Counted from the stretch's first letter, positions 38,893 through 48,474 are shown. The stretch is 64,000 nt of DNA from DYRB01 sp963709645 (GCA_963709645.1 CAVPXP010000031.1:7317-71316), one strand, 5' to 3'. A program made the numbers and translations. The notes: a model not told the origin generated them from the sequence alone.

Positions 38893-41490
38893 CTACCCGA
38901 CGACCTCTCCCTCCAGCACCCGCTCGAAGGTCAGGGCTCCGTCGGAGAGCCCCACCTCGATGATGTCCCCCGGGCCGAACTTGCCTGCCAGGATCTCCTG
39001 GGCCAGGGGATTTTCGAGCTGTGCCCGGATGGCCCGCTTGAGGGGCCGTGCCCCATAGACCGGATCGAATCCGGCCTCGCCGAGGTGATCGAGCGCCGCG
39101 TCGTTGACTTCCAGGCGCATCTCTCGGTCCGCCAAGCGGTCTTGCAGGTACCGAACCTGGATTCGGGCGATGGCGCGGATCTGTTCCTGCTGCAGGGAGT
39201 GGAAGACCACGATCTCGTCCAGCCGGTTGATGAACTCCGGGCGGAAGGCGTGGCGCACGATCTCCATTACCGCGTCCTTCATTTCCGCGTACCTCGCCTC
39301 GCCGGAACGCTGCTGGATCACATCCGAGCCGAGGTTGGAGGTCATGGCGATAACGGTGTTGCGGAAATCCACTGTGCGCCCCTGGCCGTCGGTCAGGCGC
39401 CCGTCGTCGAGGACCTGCAACAGGACGTTGAAGACGTCCGGGTGGGCCTTCTCCACCTCGTCGAGCAGGATGACGCTGTAGGGGCGCCTGCGGACGGCCT
39501 CGGTCAGGTGGCCCCCCTCCTCGTAGCCAACATAACCGGGCGGCGCCCCAATGAGGCGGGCAACGGAGTGCTTCTCCATGAACTCCGACATGTCAACCCG
39601 GACCATGGCCTCATCGGTGTCGAACATGAACTCCGCCAGGGCCTTGCACAGCTCCGTTTTCCCGACCCCTGTGGGCCCGAGGAAGAGGAAAGAGCCGATG
39701 GGACGCGCCGGGTCCGAGAGTCCGGCCCGAGAGCGGCGGATGGCGTCGCTCACCGCCCGCACCGCCTCACCCTGACCGACCACGCGGCGGGCCAGTTCGT
39801 CCTCCATGCGCAGGAGCTTGGCGCGCTCGCCCTCCAACATGCGCGAGACCGGGATGCCGGTCCACTTGGATACGATGTCTGCGATCTCCTCCGCGGTAAC
39901 CTTGTTGCGCAGTAACCGGGTCTCCCCCTGCTCCGCCTGAGCGGCCGCGGCGAGCTGACGCTCCAGCTCCGGAACCCGTCCGTAGGCCAGCTCGGACATG
40001 CGGGCCAGGTCCCCAGCCCGGCGTGCGGTCTCCATCTCGATCCGCGCGTGGTCGAGCTCTTCCTTGATATGGGCCGTCCCCTGAACGGCCGCCTTCTCCG
40101 CCTTCCAGACCTCGTCGAGGTCTGAGAACTCGCGGCTCAACCGGGAGATCTCGGCCTCGAGGTCCGCCAGACGTTTTTTGGAAGCCTCGTCTCCCTCCTT
40201 CTTGAGGGCCTCGCGCTCGATCTTGAGCTGGATCAGGCGCCGGTCCATGCGGTCCATCTCCTCGGGCATGGAGTCGATCTCCATGCGGATCTGGGAGGCG
40301 GCCTCGTCCATCAGGTCGATGGCCTTGTCCGGCAACTGGCGGTCCGCAATGTAGCGGTGCGAGAGGGTGGCCGCGGCGACGATGGCCGGATCGGTGATCT
40401 CCACCGCGTGGTGGACCTCGTAGCGCTCCTTGAGGCCGCGCAGGATGGCAATGGTGTCCTCCACGTTGGGCTCATCGACCAAGACCTTCTGGAAGCGGCG
40501 CTCCAGGGCGGCGTCCTTCTCCACGTACTTGCGGTACTCATCGAGGGTCGTCGCGCCGACGCAGTGCAGCTCCCCCCGGGCCAGGGCGGGCTTGAGCATA
40601 TTGCCCGCATCCATGGCCCCCTCGGCTTTGCCGGCACCCACCATGGTGTGCAGCTCGTCGATGAAGAGGATGATGTTGCCCTCCTGCTTGGCCACGTCGT
40701 TGAGGACTGCCTTGAGGCGTTCCTCGAACTCCCCGCGGAACTTGGCTCCGGCGATCAAGGCCGCCATGTCCAGGGCCAGCAGGCGCCGTGTCTTGAGCCC
40801 TTCGGGGACCTCGCCGTTGACGATGCGCTGGGCCAACCCCTCGACAATGGCGGTCTTGCCCACACCCGGCTCGCCGATCAGGACCGGGTTGTTCTTGGTA
40901 CGCCGTTGCAGGACCTGGATGGTCCGGCGGATCTCGTCATCGCGCCCGATCACGGGGTCGAGCTTGCCCTGCTCGGCCCGCTCGGTGAGATCGATGGTGT
41001 ATTTCTGCAGGGCCTGACGGGCCTCCTCCGCATTGGGGTCGTCCACTGTCTGGCCGCCGCGCATGGTGTCGATGGCCTGCTCCAGCGGCCCCTTGGCGGC
41101 CCCCGCGGCCCGCAGGGCAGTCCCCAGCTCGCCGCGATCCTCCAGGGCGGCCAACACGAACAGCTCGGACGAGATGTACTGGTCCTTCCGGGTCTGGGCC
41201 AGCTTGTCGGTCTGGTTGAGCAGGCGCCCCAGGTCGTTGGAAATATGGAGGTCGCCTCCCGCTCCCTGAACCCGCGGCAGGCGATCCAGGGACTCCCCCA
41301 GGGCAGAGCGCAGCCGGTTGACATTGACGTCCGCCTGGGCCAGGAGGTGGCGCACCGTGCCCCCCTCCTGGTCCAGCAGGGCGACCATCAGGTGCGCGGG
41401 CTCGACGAACTGGTGGTCGCGCCCCACAGCGAGGCTCTGGGCATCTGCCAGGGCCATCTGGAATTTCGATGTCAGCTTGTCCATCCGCAT
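38893..41490 (-). CDS. clpB: ATP-dependent disaggregase ClpB
   Basis: Hsp100 chaperone that rescues aggregated proteins with DnaK. It is 865 residues: N-domain (MRMDKLTSKFQMALADAQSLAV), NBD1 with GEPGVGKTAIVEGLA, the coiled-coil middle domain (LEAEISRLSREFSDLDEVWKAEKAAVQG), NBD2 with GPTGVGKTELCKALAE and the pore loop GYVGYEEGG. The start MRMDKLT lines up with E. coli MRLDRLT. A sigma-32 type promoter precedes it, so it is heat-shock controlled as usual. Confidence 0.98.
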   Translation of the reverse strand: MRMDKLTSKFQMALADAQSLAVGRDHQFVEPAHLMVALLDQEGGTVRHLLAQADVNVNRLRSALGESLDRLPRVQGAGGDLHISNDLGRLLNQTDKLAQTRKDQYISSELFVLAALEDRGELGTALRAAGAAKGPLEQAIDTMRGGQTVDDPNAEEARQALQKYTIDLTERAEQGKLDPVIGRDDEIRRTIQVLQRRTKNNPVLIGEPGVGKTAIVEGLAQRIVNGEVPEGLKTRRLLALDMAALIAGAKFRGEFEERLKAVLNDVAKQEGNIILFIDELHTMVGAGKAEGAMDAGNMLKPALARGELHCVGATTLDEYRKYVEKDAALERRFQKVLVDEPNVEDTIAILRGLKERYEVHHAVEITDPAIVAAATLSHRYIADRQLPDKAIDLMDEAASQIRMEIDSMPEEMDRMDRRLIQLKIEREALKKEGDEASKKRLADLEAEISRLSREFSDLDEVWKAEKAAVQGTAHIKEELDHARIEMETARRAGDLARMSELAYGRVPELERQLAAAAQAEQGETRLLRNKVTAEEIADIVSKWTGIPVSRMLEGERAKLLRMEDELARRVVGQGEAVRAVSDAIRRSRAGLSDPARPIGSFLFLGPTGVGKTELCKALAEFMFDTDEAMVRVDMSEFMEKHSVARLIGAPPGYVGYEEGGHLTEAVRRRPYSVILLDEVEKAHPDVFNVLLQVLDDGRLTDGQGRTVDFRNTVIAMTSNLGSDVIQQRSGEARYAEMKDAVMEIVRHAFRPEFINRLDEIVVFHSLQQEQIRAIARIQVRYLQDRLADREMRLEVNDAALDHLGEAGFDPVYGARPLKRAIRAQLENPLAQEILAGKFGPGDIIEVGLSDGALTFERVLEGEVVG

Positions 41491-41527
41491 GGGCGTTAAC
41501 TCTCGATAAAGTTGTGGTTATCGGCAA

Positions 41528-41556
41528 GGTTGGGGAACGCTGCGAGCCAATTCAAG
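41528..41556 (-). promoter_or_regulatory. Sigma-32 (RpoH) heat-shock promoter of clpB
   Basis: On the minus strand CTTGAA (41556-41551), a 15-base spacer and CCCCAA (41535-41530) match the RpoH consensus CTTGAAA-N11-16-CCCCATNT. It lies 40 to 66 bases upstream of the clpB start. Confidence 0.85.
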
Positions 41557-41819
41557 GCATATTGCGCCGCCACTTGTGACCGCGTTGGCCCCATCGAGGG
41601 TGGCGGCGGACTTTCCGCTCTGGCATTGTGACCGCTCCCGCCGCCGATTCCGACTGCCGGCCGCCTCGACAGAGATTGAGGCCCCGCGCACGAGGGCGGG
41701 AGGATCGGCCTCGCGACCCTGGCGCGAGACGACAACGACAACAGTGGCATGGCCCGCGGCACGGAGGCCGCAAGCGTGTAAGGCTGGGGGCCGAAAGCCG
41801 CACCGTACGGAGGTTCGAA

Positions 41820-42608
41820 ATGGAGGACGGCGTCTATCGTCGGTTGCTGGAACGCCTGCGCGGACTCCAGGCGGTTAGCGTGGCCTTCTCCGGCGGGGCG
41901 GACAGTGCCCTGCTCCTGGCTGCAGCCAAGGAGGCCCTGGGGGATCGGGTGCTGGCCCTGACGGCCGTAACACCTTACATGGTCCGCCAAGAGATCGCAG
42001 ATGCCGTCGCCCTGGCGGTTGAGCTCGGGGTGCGCCATGAATTGGTGGAACTGCCCATGCCCGAGGGAATGGACGATAACCCGCCGGATCGCTGTTATCT
42101 CTGCAAACGCGCCCTCTATACCCGATTGATTGCGGTGGCGGAGGAGCATGGCTTCGCTCCGGTCCTGGACGGCAGCAACCTGGACGACATCAGGGACTAC
42201 CGCCCCGGGCTGCGCGCCCTGGGCGAGTTAGGCGTGAAGAGCCCCTTCCTTGAGTGCGGCATCGCCAAAGAGGACGTGCGCCGTCTGGCCCAAGAGCGGG
42301 GTTTGCCGACCTGGCGCAAGCCGACCAACACCTGCCTGCTGACGCGCCTGCCGTTCGGCCGCAAGGTCACCATGGAGGGGCTCCAGCGCATCGAGGAGGC
42401 CGAACGCCTGCTCCTCGACCGCGGTTACGACTGGGTGCGGGTTCGCTGCCACGGCGATCTGGCGCGCATCGAGGTGGCGCCGCAGCTCCGGGGCCGGATC
42501 CTGGAGGAGGCCGAGATGATCATCGACCGCCTGGAGGCGCTTGGCTTCCGCTACGTCACCCTGGACCTGCAGGGCTACCAACTGGGTAGCATGAATGTCC
42601 CGGGGTAA
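41820..42608 (+). CDS. larE: LarE-family ATP-dependent sacrificial sulfur transferase
   Basis: PP-loop protein that, in the lactate racemase system, gives up a cysteine sulfur to build the nickel-pincer nucleotide cofactor. It is 262 residues from ATG 41820 behind GGAGG. The PP-loop is AFSGGADSALLL; DRCYLCKRALY and LDGSNLDDIRDYRPGLRAL are family signatures; NTCLLTRLPFG carries the cysteine at the place of the sacrificial Cys176 of Lactobacillus LarE. LarB and LarC are not in the window, and a cupin gene converges on it. What it sulfurates here is unknown. Confidence 0.88.
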   Translation: MEDGVYRRLLERLRGLQAVSVAFSGGADSALLLAAAKEALGDRVLALTAVTPYMVRQEIADAVALAVELGVRHELVELPMPEGMDDNPPDRCYLCKRALYTRLIAVAEEHGFAPVLDGSNLDDIRDYRPGLRALGELGVKSPFLECGIAKEDVRRLAQERGLPTWRKPTNTCLLTRLPFGRKVTMEGLQRIEEAERLLLDRGYDWVRVRCHGDLARIEVAPQLRGRILEEAEMIIDRLEALGFRYVTLDLQGYQLGSMNVPG

Positions 42609-42611
42609 GGC

Positions 42612-42893
42612 TCAAGCGAACCTGTAGTGCTTTTCCACGGGCTCCAGAATCTTCCATGTGCAGGACAGCCCGGCGGGAAAGGTGATGAGATCGCCGCGGG
42701 AAAACTCCCGCGGCTCCCCGCCCTCTGGAATCACCGTGAAACGACCGCGCAGGACATAGCAGGTCTCGGCCTGGTCGTAATGCCAGGGGAATTCCGACAC
42801 GCCCTTCTTCCAGACCGGCCAATGATCAACGCCCAGGACGTCAAGCTTGGCTGGCGATGGCTTGCGTTCGCAGTGGATCTCAAGGTCGGTCAT
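42612..42893 (-). CDS. Small cupin-domain protein
   Basis: A 93-residue single-domain cupin (DUF861/cupin_3 type). The barrel pattern is visible: KKGVSEFPWHYDQAETCYVLRGRFTVIPEGGEP, then FSRGDLITFPAGLSCTWKILEPVEKHYRF. It converges with larE, with stops only a few bases apart. Relatives are widespread and mostly uncharacterised. The ATG at 42893 gives MTDLEIHCERKPS; longer frames upstream run into the ypfJ-like gene. Confidence 0.8.
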   Translation of the reverse strand: MTDLEIHCERKPSPAKLDVLGVDHWPVWKKGVSEFPWHYDQAETCYVLRGRFTVIPEGGEPREFSRGDLITFPAGLSCTWKILEPVEKHYRFA

Positions 42894-42928
42894 GGGGCGG
42901 TCTCCCTGGTATTCGGGACGGAGGTAGG

Positions 42929-43897
42929 TTAGAGGGTCTTGGCGCCGAAGGTATCGCAGGCATCGACGTCGCCCTTCTCCAACCCTCGGCGGAACCAGGC
43001 GCTCCGCTGGGCGGAGCTGCCGTGGGTGAAGCTGTCCGGGGTCACATAGCCGCGCGCCTGCTTCTGGAGCCGGTCGTCGCCGATGGCCGAGGCGGCCCGC
43101 AGGGCCTCGTCGACGTCGCCGGCCTCCAGGATGCCGCGGGCGCGGTCGGCGTGATTGGCCCAGACCCCGGCCAGGCAGTCCGCCTGGAGCTCCAGGCGCA
43201 CCGAGAGCTGGTTGGCCTCGGCGCGGCTTAAGCCCCGTTTGGCCTCCTCCACCTGGTCGGAGATGCCGAGCAGGTTCTGGACGTGGTGGCCGATCTCGTG
43301 GGCGATGACATAGGCCTGCGCGAAGTCCCCGGGGGCGCCGAACTGGTTGCGCAGCTCGTCGTAGAACGACAGGTCGATGTAGACCTTGAGGTCGCCCGGG
43401 CAATAGAAGGGCCCCATGGCGGCCTCGGCGAAGCCGCAGGCGGAGCGCACGGACCCGGAGAACAGGACCAGCTTGGGCTCACGGTAGCGCTGCTTGCCCC
43501 GCTCGAAGATCGCGCCCCAGGTGTCCTCGGTATCCGCCAGGACCACGGAGACGAAGTCCTTGAGCTCGTCCTCGCCCGCCCCGGCCCTCGGGGCCCGCAG
43601 GCCGCCGCCGGCCCCGCCCGCACCGTCCCCCCGAGGACCTTGGGCTGATGGGAACTGGCCCGGGAACAGGTCGCCCTGACCGCCGGGGGACACCTGGGTG
43701 GTGCCGCCGCCAAGGAAGGGGCTGAGGTCGACCCCGAAGTACAGGCCGACCAGGAGCAGGAGGATGGTCCCCAGCCCACCGCCGACGCGCCCCATGCGTA
43801 CCGGCAGACGCCCGCCGCCTGATCCGCCTCCAGGAAACCCGGCATCACCCCGCCGGTCCTCGACGTTCTCGCTACGCCTGCCGGTTCTCCAGCGCAT
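42929..43897 (-). CDS. ypfJ: YpfJ-family neutral zinc metallopeptidase
   Basis: A 322-residue membrane-anchored protein of the Zn_peptidase (PF04228) family. A Gly/Arg-rich cytoplasmic start is followed by one membrane segment (LGTILLLLVGLYFGVDLSPFL), a Gly/Pro-rich linker and the peptidase-like domain with AYVIAHEIGHHVQNLLG, LELQADCLAGVWAN and DPD-like SFTHGSSAQR. The HEIGHH motif is intact. The substrate is unknown. It is followed by the small cupin on the same strand. Confidence 0.9.
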   Translation of the reverse strand: MRWRTGRRSENVEDRRGDAGFPGGGSGGGRLPVRMGRVGGGLGTILLLLVGLYFGVDLSPFLGGGTTQVSPGGQGDLFPGQFPSAQGPRGDGAGGAGGGLRAPRAGAGEDELKDFVSVVLADTEDTWGAIFERGKQRYREPKLVLFSGSVRSACGFAEAAMGPFYCPGDLKVYIDLSFYDELRNQFGAPGDFAQAYVIAHEIGHHVQNLLGISDQVEEAKRGLSRAEANQLSVRLELQADCLAGVWANHADRARGILEAGDVDEALRAASAIGDDRLQKQARGYVTPDSFTHGSSAQRSAWFRRGLEKGDVDACDTFGAKTL

Positions 43898-44002
43898 GAC
43901 ACCCCCTGTTGGCCTTCTGAATTACTGATTTCGAGAACCCTGTGGTTCGACGTCGGATCATCCCCCAGGACCCGCCCGGGTTTCCACCAATTCACCGCCA
44001 GA

Positions 44003-45173
44003 TCAGTCCGCCGCCGGCGTCAGGCAAAAGCGCCGGATCAGGCCCCGCAGCAGTTCGATGGTCGGAGGGATGCGCGCTGCCTCCAGGTACTCGTCCGGCT
44101 GGTGGGCCTGGGCGATGTCGCCCGGACCCAGAATCAGGGTCTCCAGCCCCAGGCGGTCCAGGAAGGGGGCCTCGGTGGCGAAGGCCACGGCGCCGGCTGC
44201 ATGCCCGGTCAGGGCCTCGCCGGCGGCAACAATAGCCGAGTCCGCGGGGGTCTCCACGGCCGGGATGCCGGGGAACAGCCGCTCCACCTGCCACTCAAGG
44301 CCGCGCCGCCCGGCCAGGTCAGCGACCCGCTGGTGGAGCTCGGCCCGCAAGTCGTCCAGGACCAGCCCTGGCGTGGGGCGCAGGTCGATGTGCAGCTCGC
44401 ACTCCCCGCAGATCCGGTTGGGGCTGTCACCACCGTGGATGTGCCCCAGGTTGAGGGTTGGCACCGCGACCTGGAAGGCCTCGTGGCGATAGCGTGCCTG
44501 AAGCTCCGCGCGCCAGGCCAGGATGTCGCCCATCAGCTCATGCATCCCCTCAAGGGCGTTGTTGCCGAGGCTCGGGTCGCTGGAGTGCCCGGCGCGCCCG
44601 ATGAGCCGGATCGCCTCGGCCAGGATCCCCTTGTGCATGCGCACCGGCTTGAGCCCGGTGGGTTCGCCGATCACCGCGTAGCGCCCCAGGGGCCGCCCGG
44701 CTTCGGCCAGGGCGATGGCGCCGCTCATGGAGGACTCCTCGTCCGCGGTGGCCAGGATGACCAGGGGCTGGCGCAGGTCCTGCGGCTCGCAATCCGCGGG
44801 CCGCCTCGATGGCCAGGGCCAGGAAGGACTTCATGTCGCTGGTTCCGAGCCCGTAGAGGCGGCCGCCGTCCTCGGTGAGCCGGAAGGGGTCATGGCTCCA
44901 TCGGTGGGCGTCGAAGGGGACCGTATCCGTGTGCCCGGCGAGCACCAGCCCCCCCGGGCCTCTGACCCAGGGTGGCGATCAGGTTGGCCTTGCCGGGGTG
45001 GCCCGGGACGGGCATGACTTCCACCGCGAAGCCGGCCCCCTGCGAGCCATCGGCCCAAGGCATCGAGGACAGGCAGGTTGCTCTGGTCCAGGTGGGGCCG
45101 GCTGCTGCTCACCGAGGGGGCGGCGATGAGCGCGGCGAGCATCTCGTCGAAGCGGTGGGGCCTGGCCGGTCAT
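44003..45173 (-). CDS. argE: Acetylornithine deacetylase ArgE (M20 family), frameshifts as given
   Basis: Zinc M20-type deacetylase that makes ornithine. Reading across frames: an N-terminal MTGQA... start at 45173, FDEMLAALIAAPSVSSSRPHLDQSN, NLIATLGQRPGGLVLAGHTDTVPFD, WSHDPFRLTEDGGRLYGLGTSDMKSF, LVILATADEESSMSG, AVIGEPTGLKPVRMHKG, SDPSLGNNALE and GPGDIAQAHQPDEYLE. The metal ligands in GHTDT, GTSDMK and DEESS are present. Breaks lie near 45155, 45050, 44965 and 44800. With them repaired the length is normal. argJ is also present upstream, so deacetylation may be a parallel route. Confidence 0.88.
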
Positions 45174-45287
45174 GGCGCTTTCTCCTGTACCGGAACGGTC
45201 GTTAACCGGGTAAGCTCGCCCGGTACGCGAGGCGGCGGCTCGCGGCAGATGCCCCAGACCAGCCCCGCGCCGAATCCACCCGAGCTT

Positions 45288-45446
45288 AGGCGATTTCTGT
45301 CAAATCATGTACCAGCTAGCTTGTCTTTGCGCCCGCCTTCTTTGTCGCGCCAGCAGTCACATAGCCCGGCTATGCTCCTGCCGGCACTCCTTGAAGGCGG
45401 ACGAAAACCCGGCGCCATCTGGTACATGATTCTCCGGCAATCGCCT
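45288..45446. repeat. MITE-like element with 28-bp imperfect terminal inverted repeats
   Basis: The ends AGGCGATT...AATCATGTACCAG (45288-45315) and CTGGTACATGATT...AATCGCCT (45419-45446) are inverted copies, perfect over 8 outer and 13 inner bases. Nested inside are CCGCCTTC/GAAGGCGG and a central ATAGCCCGGCTAT palindrome, so the whole 159 bases could fold back on itself. It has no coding capacity and fills the divergent gap between argE and the GNAT/C39 gene. Confidence 0.75.
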
Positions 45447-45471
45447 TATCCCGCCCTGGACCCCATCGCCA

Positions 45472-48115
45472 GTGTCAGCCTCCTTGCAGCCCAGGCCAGA
45501 CCAGAACCAAACACGGATCCGCCCGGCAAGCCTGGCGGACCTCGACGCCCTGGTGGAGCATCGAGGACAGCTGCTTCCAGAGCGACCGCCTGACCCGCCG
45601 CCAGTTCCGCCACATGCTCACCCGAGCCCACGCCGCGACCCTGGTAGCAGAGGTCGAGGGGCGCATCCTGGGCTACATCCTGCTCCTGTTCAGCCGCGGC
45701 ACCTCGGTGGCCCGGGTCTACTCCGTCGCGGTGCTGGACGAGGCCCGCGGGCGCGGGTTGGGGCGGGCCCTGGTGGCAGCGGCGGAGGCGCGCGCCTGGG
45801 AGGAGGAGCGCGCCTATGTCCGCCTGGAGATCCGCCGCGACAATCCGGCATCCCAGGCCCTGTTCGAGGCGGCCGGATACCGCCGCTTCGGCGTCCTCTC
45901 GGACTATTACGAAGACCACATGGAGGCCCTGCGCTACGAGAAGGCCCTCTCCCCCGGTCCCGGATCCGAGCTCGCCCGGGTCCCCTACTACGAGCAGACC
46001 CTGGATTTCACCTGCGGCTCCTCGGCCCTGATGATGGCCATGAAGGCCCTGGACCCCGAGCTGCCCCTCGACCGCACCCTGGAGCTGCGCATCTGGCGCG
46101 AGGCGACCACCATCTTCATGACCTCCGGCCACGGCGGCTGCGGCCCCTTCGGACTGGCCCTGGCGGCCCAGGCGCGAGGCTTTGCCGTGGAGGTCTACGT
46201 CAACGACACCGGCGTCCCCCTGGTGGATTCGGTGCGGTCGCCGGAGAAGAAGGAGGTCATGCGCCTGGTCCACGAGGACATGCTGGCCCAGGTGAACCGG
46301 CTCGCCATCCCCGTGGTCTACGGGACCCTGAGCCCGGCGGGGCTGCGCGAGCGCTTCGATGCCGGTGCCGTGCCCCTGGTCCTGATCAGCTCCTACCGCA
46401 TCTACGCGGAGAAGTTTCCCCACTGGGTGGTGGTCACCGGGTTCGACGACCACTTCGTCTATGTCAACGACCCCTTCGTGGACTACGAGAACGGAGAGAC
46501 GACCCTGGACTCGATCAACATGCCCATCCAACGCGCGGAATTCGCCCGCATGGCCCGTTACGGCCGGGTCGGGCTGCAGGCCGTGGTCCTGATCTCACGG
46601 CAGCCGCAGCCCAAGACCCGGGGAAGGGACGCAGCCGTGGCTGAGCACATCCTCCTGGTGGAACAGGCCGGCGACTGGAAGTCCGGCTTCCCGCGCCTGC
46701 CGGTGGTCACGGCGCGGGACTATCTGACGCACGAGGACTACTCCGCCCACAAGCAGCTGCGCGTCATCAACCTGTGCCGCAGCTACCGCTACCTGTCCAC
46801 CGGCTACTACTGCTCCCTGCTCGCAGAGGCCCGAGGTCACAAGGCGATCCCCAATGTCCGCACCATCCAGGAGCTGTCGAGCCGCGACATCTACAGCCTG
46901 GCCACGGAGGAGCTGGACGACCTGGTGCAGAAGCTCCTGGGCCGGCGCAAGAATGCGCTGCAGCCCACCGCCTACGAGCTGACCATCTTCTTCGGCCAGT
47001 GCGACGTCAAGGAGCTGCAGCCCCTGGCGCGGCAGATCTTCGAGACCTTCCGCTGCCCCATCCTCAAGGTCGAGTTCCGCCTACAAGGGACCTGGCGTAT
47101 CGGGGCCATCAAGACCCTGCCCATCGGCGGCCTCACCTCGGAGCAGGAGTCGGGCTTCTTCGGCGCGCTGGACTGGTACCTGTCCCAACGCTGGCGCCAG
47201 CCCAGGGCGCGCCTGACCTACAAGTACGACCTGGCCATCCTGCACGACCCGGCGGAAGAGCTGCCGCCGTCGGACAAGGACGCCCTCAAGCAGTTCGTGC
47301 GCGCGGGCAAGGCGCTGGGGGTCAACTGCGAGCTCATCCAGCGCAAGGACTACAGCCGCCTGGCGGAGTTCGACGCCCTGTTCATCCGCGAGACCACCAA
47401 GATCGGCCACCACACCTTCCGCTTCGCCAAGAAGGCCGACAGCGAGGGCATGGTGGTCATCGACGACCCCGACTCCATCCTGCGCTGCACCAACAAGGTC
47501 TACCTTGCCGAGCTGCTGGAGGCCAACAAGGTCCCGCGGCCCAAGACGCTGATCTTGCGCAAGGAGGGCCTGCTGGAGGTCGAGGACCTGATCGGCTACC
47601 CGGTGGTGCTCAAGATCCCGGAAGGTTCCTTCTCCCGCGGGGTCTTCAAGGCCGAGGACCGGGCCGAGCTGCAGCGCATCAGCGCGCGCCTGTTCAAGGA
47701 GTCCGACCTGATCCTGGCCCAGGAGTACCTCTACACGCCCTACGACTGGCGCATCGGCATCCTCGGCCGGCGGCCCCTGTTCGCCTGCAAGTACTTCATG
47801 AGCAGCGCCCACTGGCAGATCGTCCGCCACGTCAGCGAGCACCAGCACGTGCAGGGCGACTGGGAGACCCTGGCCATCGAGGACGCCCCCCAGGCTGTGG
47901 TCAAGACCGCGCTCAAGGCCGCGAACCTGATCGGCGACGGGCTCTACGGCGTGGACCTCAAGCTCACCGGGCACGGTCCCGTGGTCATCGAGGTCAACGA
48001 CAACCCGAGCCTCGACTCGGATGTGGAGGACCAGGTGCTGGGCGAGGGGCTCTACCGCACCATCATCGGCGAGTTCGTCGCGCGCCTGGACCGGCGCAAG
48101 CAGGGGCGACGCTAA
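45472..48115 (+). CDS. GNAT acetyltransferase / C39-like peptidase / RimK-like ATP-grasp protein (one frameshift as given)
   Basis: From GTG 45472, after removing an extra base near 45559, this reads as about 880 residues. Residues 15-155 form a RimI-type GNAT domain (VYSVAVLDEARGRGLGRALV). About 165-375 is a C39-like peptidase with Cys181 (DFTCGSSALMMAM) and His317 (PHWVVVTGFDDHF). About 390-540 is an RLAN domain (HILLVEQAGDW, INLCRSYRYLSTGYYCSLLAEARGH). The rest is a RimK-like ATP-grasp domain ending VDLKLTGHGPVVIEVNDNPSLDSDVED. In relatives GNAT/C39 and RLAN/ATP-grasp are often separate adjacent genes. Here a GTG at 46637 with GGGAAGGGA upstream could start the second, and a stop in another frame at 46642-46644 would give a GTGGCTGA overlap, so the fusion may come from a missed indel near 46610-46635. 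Together they suggest a peptide-trimming and amino-acid-ligating pair. Confidence 0.85.
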
Positions 48116-48117
48116 TC

Positions 48118-48147
48118 GGTCCGTGGGAGGGGCGCTCTGCGCCGCGA
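48118..48147 (-). repeat. REP palindrome (copy a, left half of an inverted pair)
   Basis: On the minus strand it reads TCGCGGCG, a variable core, then CGCCCCTCCCACGGACC. It is the same family as the copies at 52133 and 57287 and starts right after the stop of the preceding gene. With the copy at 48181 in the opposite direction it makes a BIME-like pair 33 bases apart. Confidence 0.75.
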
Positions 48148-48180
48148 CCTCTTCCAGAAACCCCACTGGAACACGTTGCG

Positions 48181-48210
48181 TCGCCCCGCGGAGCGGGCCT
48201 CCCACAAACC
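48181..48210 (+). repeat. REP palindrome (copy b, right half of an inverted pair)
   Basis: TCGCCCCGCGGAGCGGGCC followed by TCCCACAAACC, a variant of the TCGCGG...GCTCCCACGG repeat with its own stem (CCCGC/GCGGG). It lies 490 bases upstream of the RAYT element, whose transposase class is known to mobilise such repeats. Confidence 0.65.
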
Positions 48211-48297
48211 GGCTCCCACAGCGCCCCTCTTATGGCGAGCCGCCGCGCAGCCATGCCAACTTGCAAAGCCCCATTGCCCAACTCAATCGGTTCATCC

Positions 48298-48447
48298 ATG
48301 CACATCCTCGAACGCTACCGCGACCTCATCGACGACAGACCGGCTTTCGCCTCCGCCATGGCAAAGCCCATGCCGGTCTGTGCGTGGACGAGCATCTCGC
48401 GTATCGACGCTGGCGCACTCGCTCCGTTGTTGACGGAGCGCGCGTAG
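48298..48447 (+). pseudogene. Truncated duplicate of the 5' end of the rsmF-like gene
   Basis: Encodes 49 residues, MHILERYRDLIDDRPAFASAMAKP..., closely similar to the first 48 residues of the rsmF-like protein at 50125 (MHPLERYRDIVDDWHAFAAAMAAP...), including the SRIDxGxLAxLL segment. Similarity stops at a TAG that lies in a palindromic repeat (48447-48474). Nothing of the methyltransferase domain remains, so it is a remnant of a second, diverged copy left of the RAYT/hicBA island. Confidence 0.8.
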
Positions 48448-48474
48448 GACGCAATAGCGAAGGGTATTGCGCCC
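48447..48474. repeat. Palindromic repeat GGACGCAATA...TATTGCGCCC
   Basis: GGACGCAATA (48447-48456) and TATTGCGCCC (48465-48474) form a stem with an eight-base loop. A related start, TAGGACGCAATAG, recurs at 63868-63880. It marks the exact end of the rsmF remnant. Confidence 0.6.
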
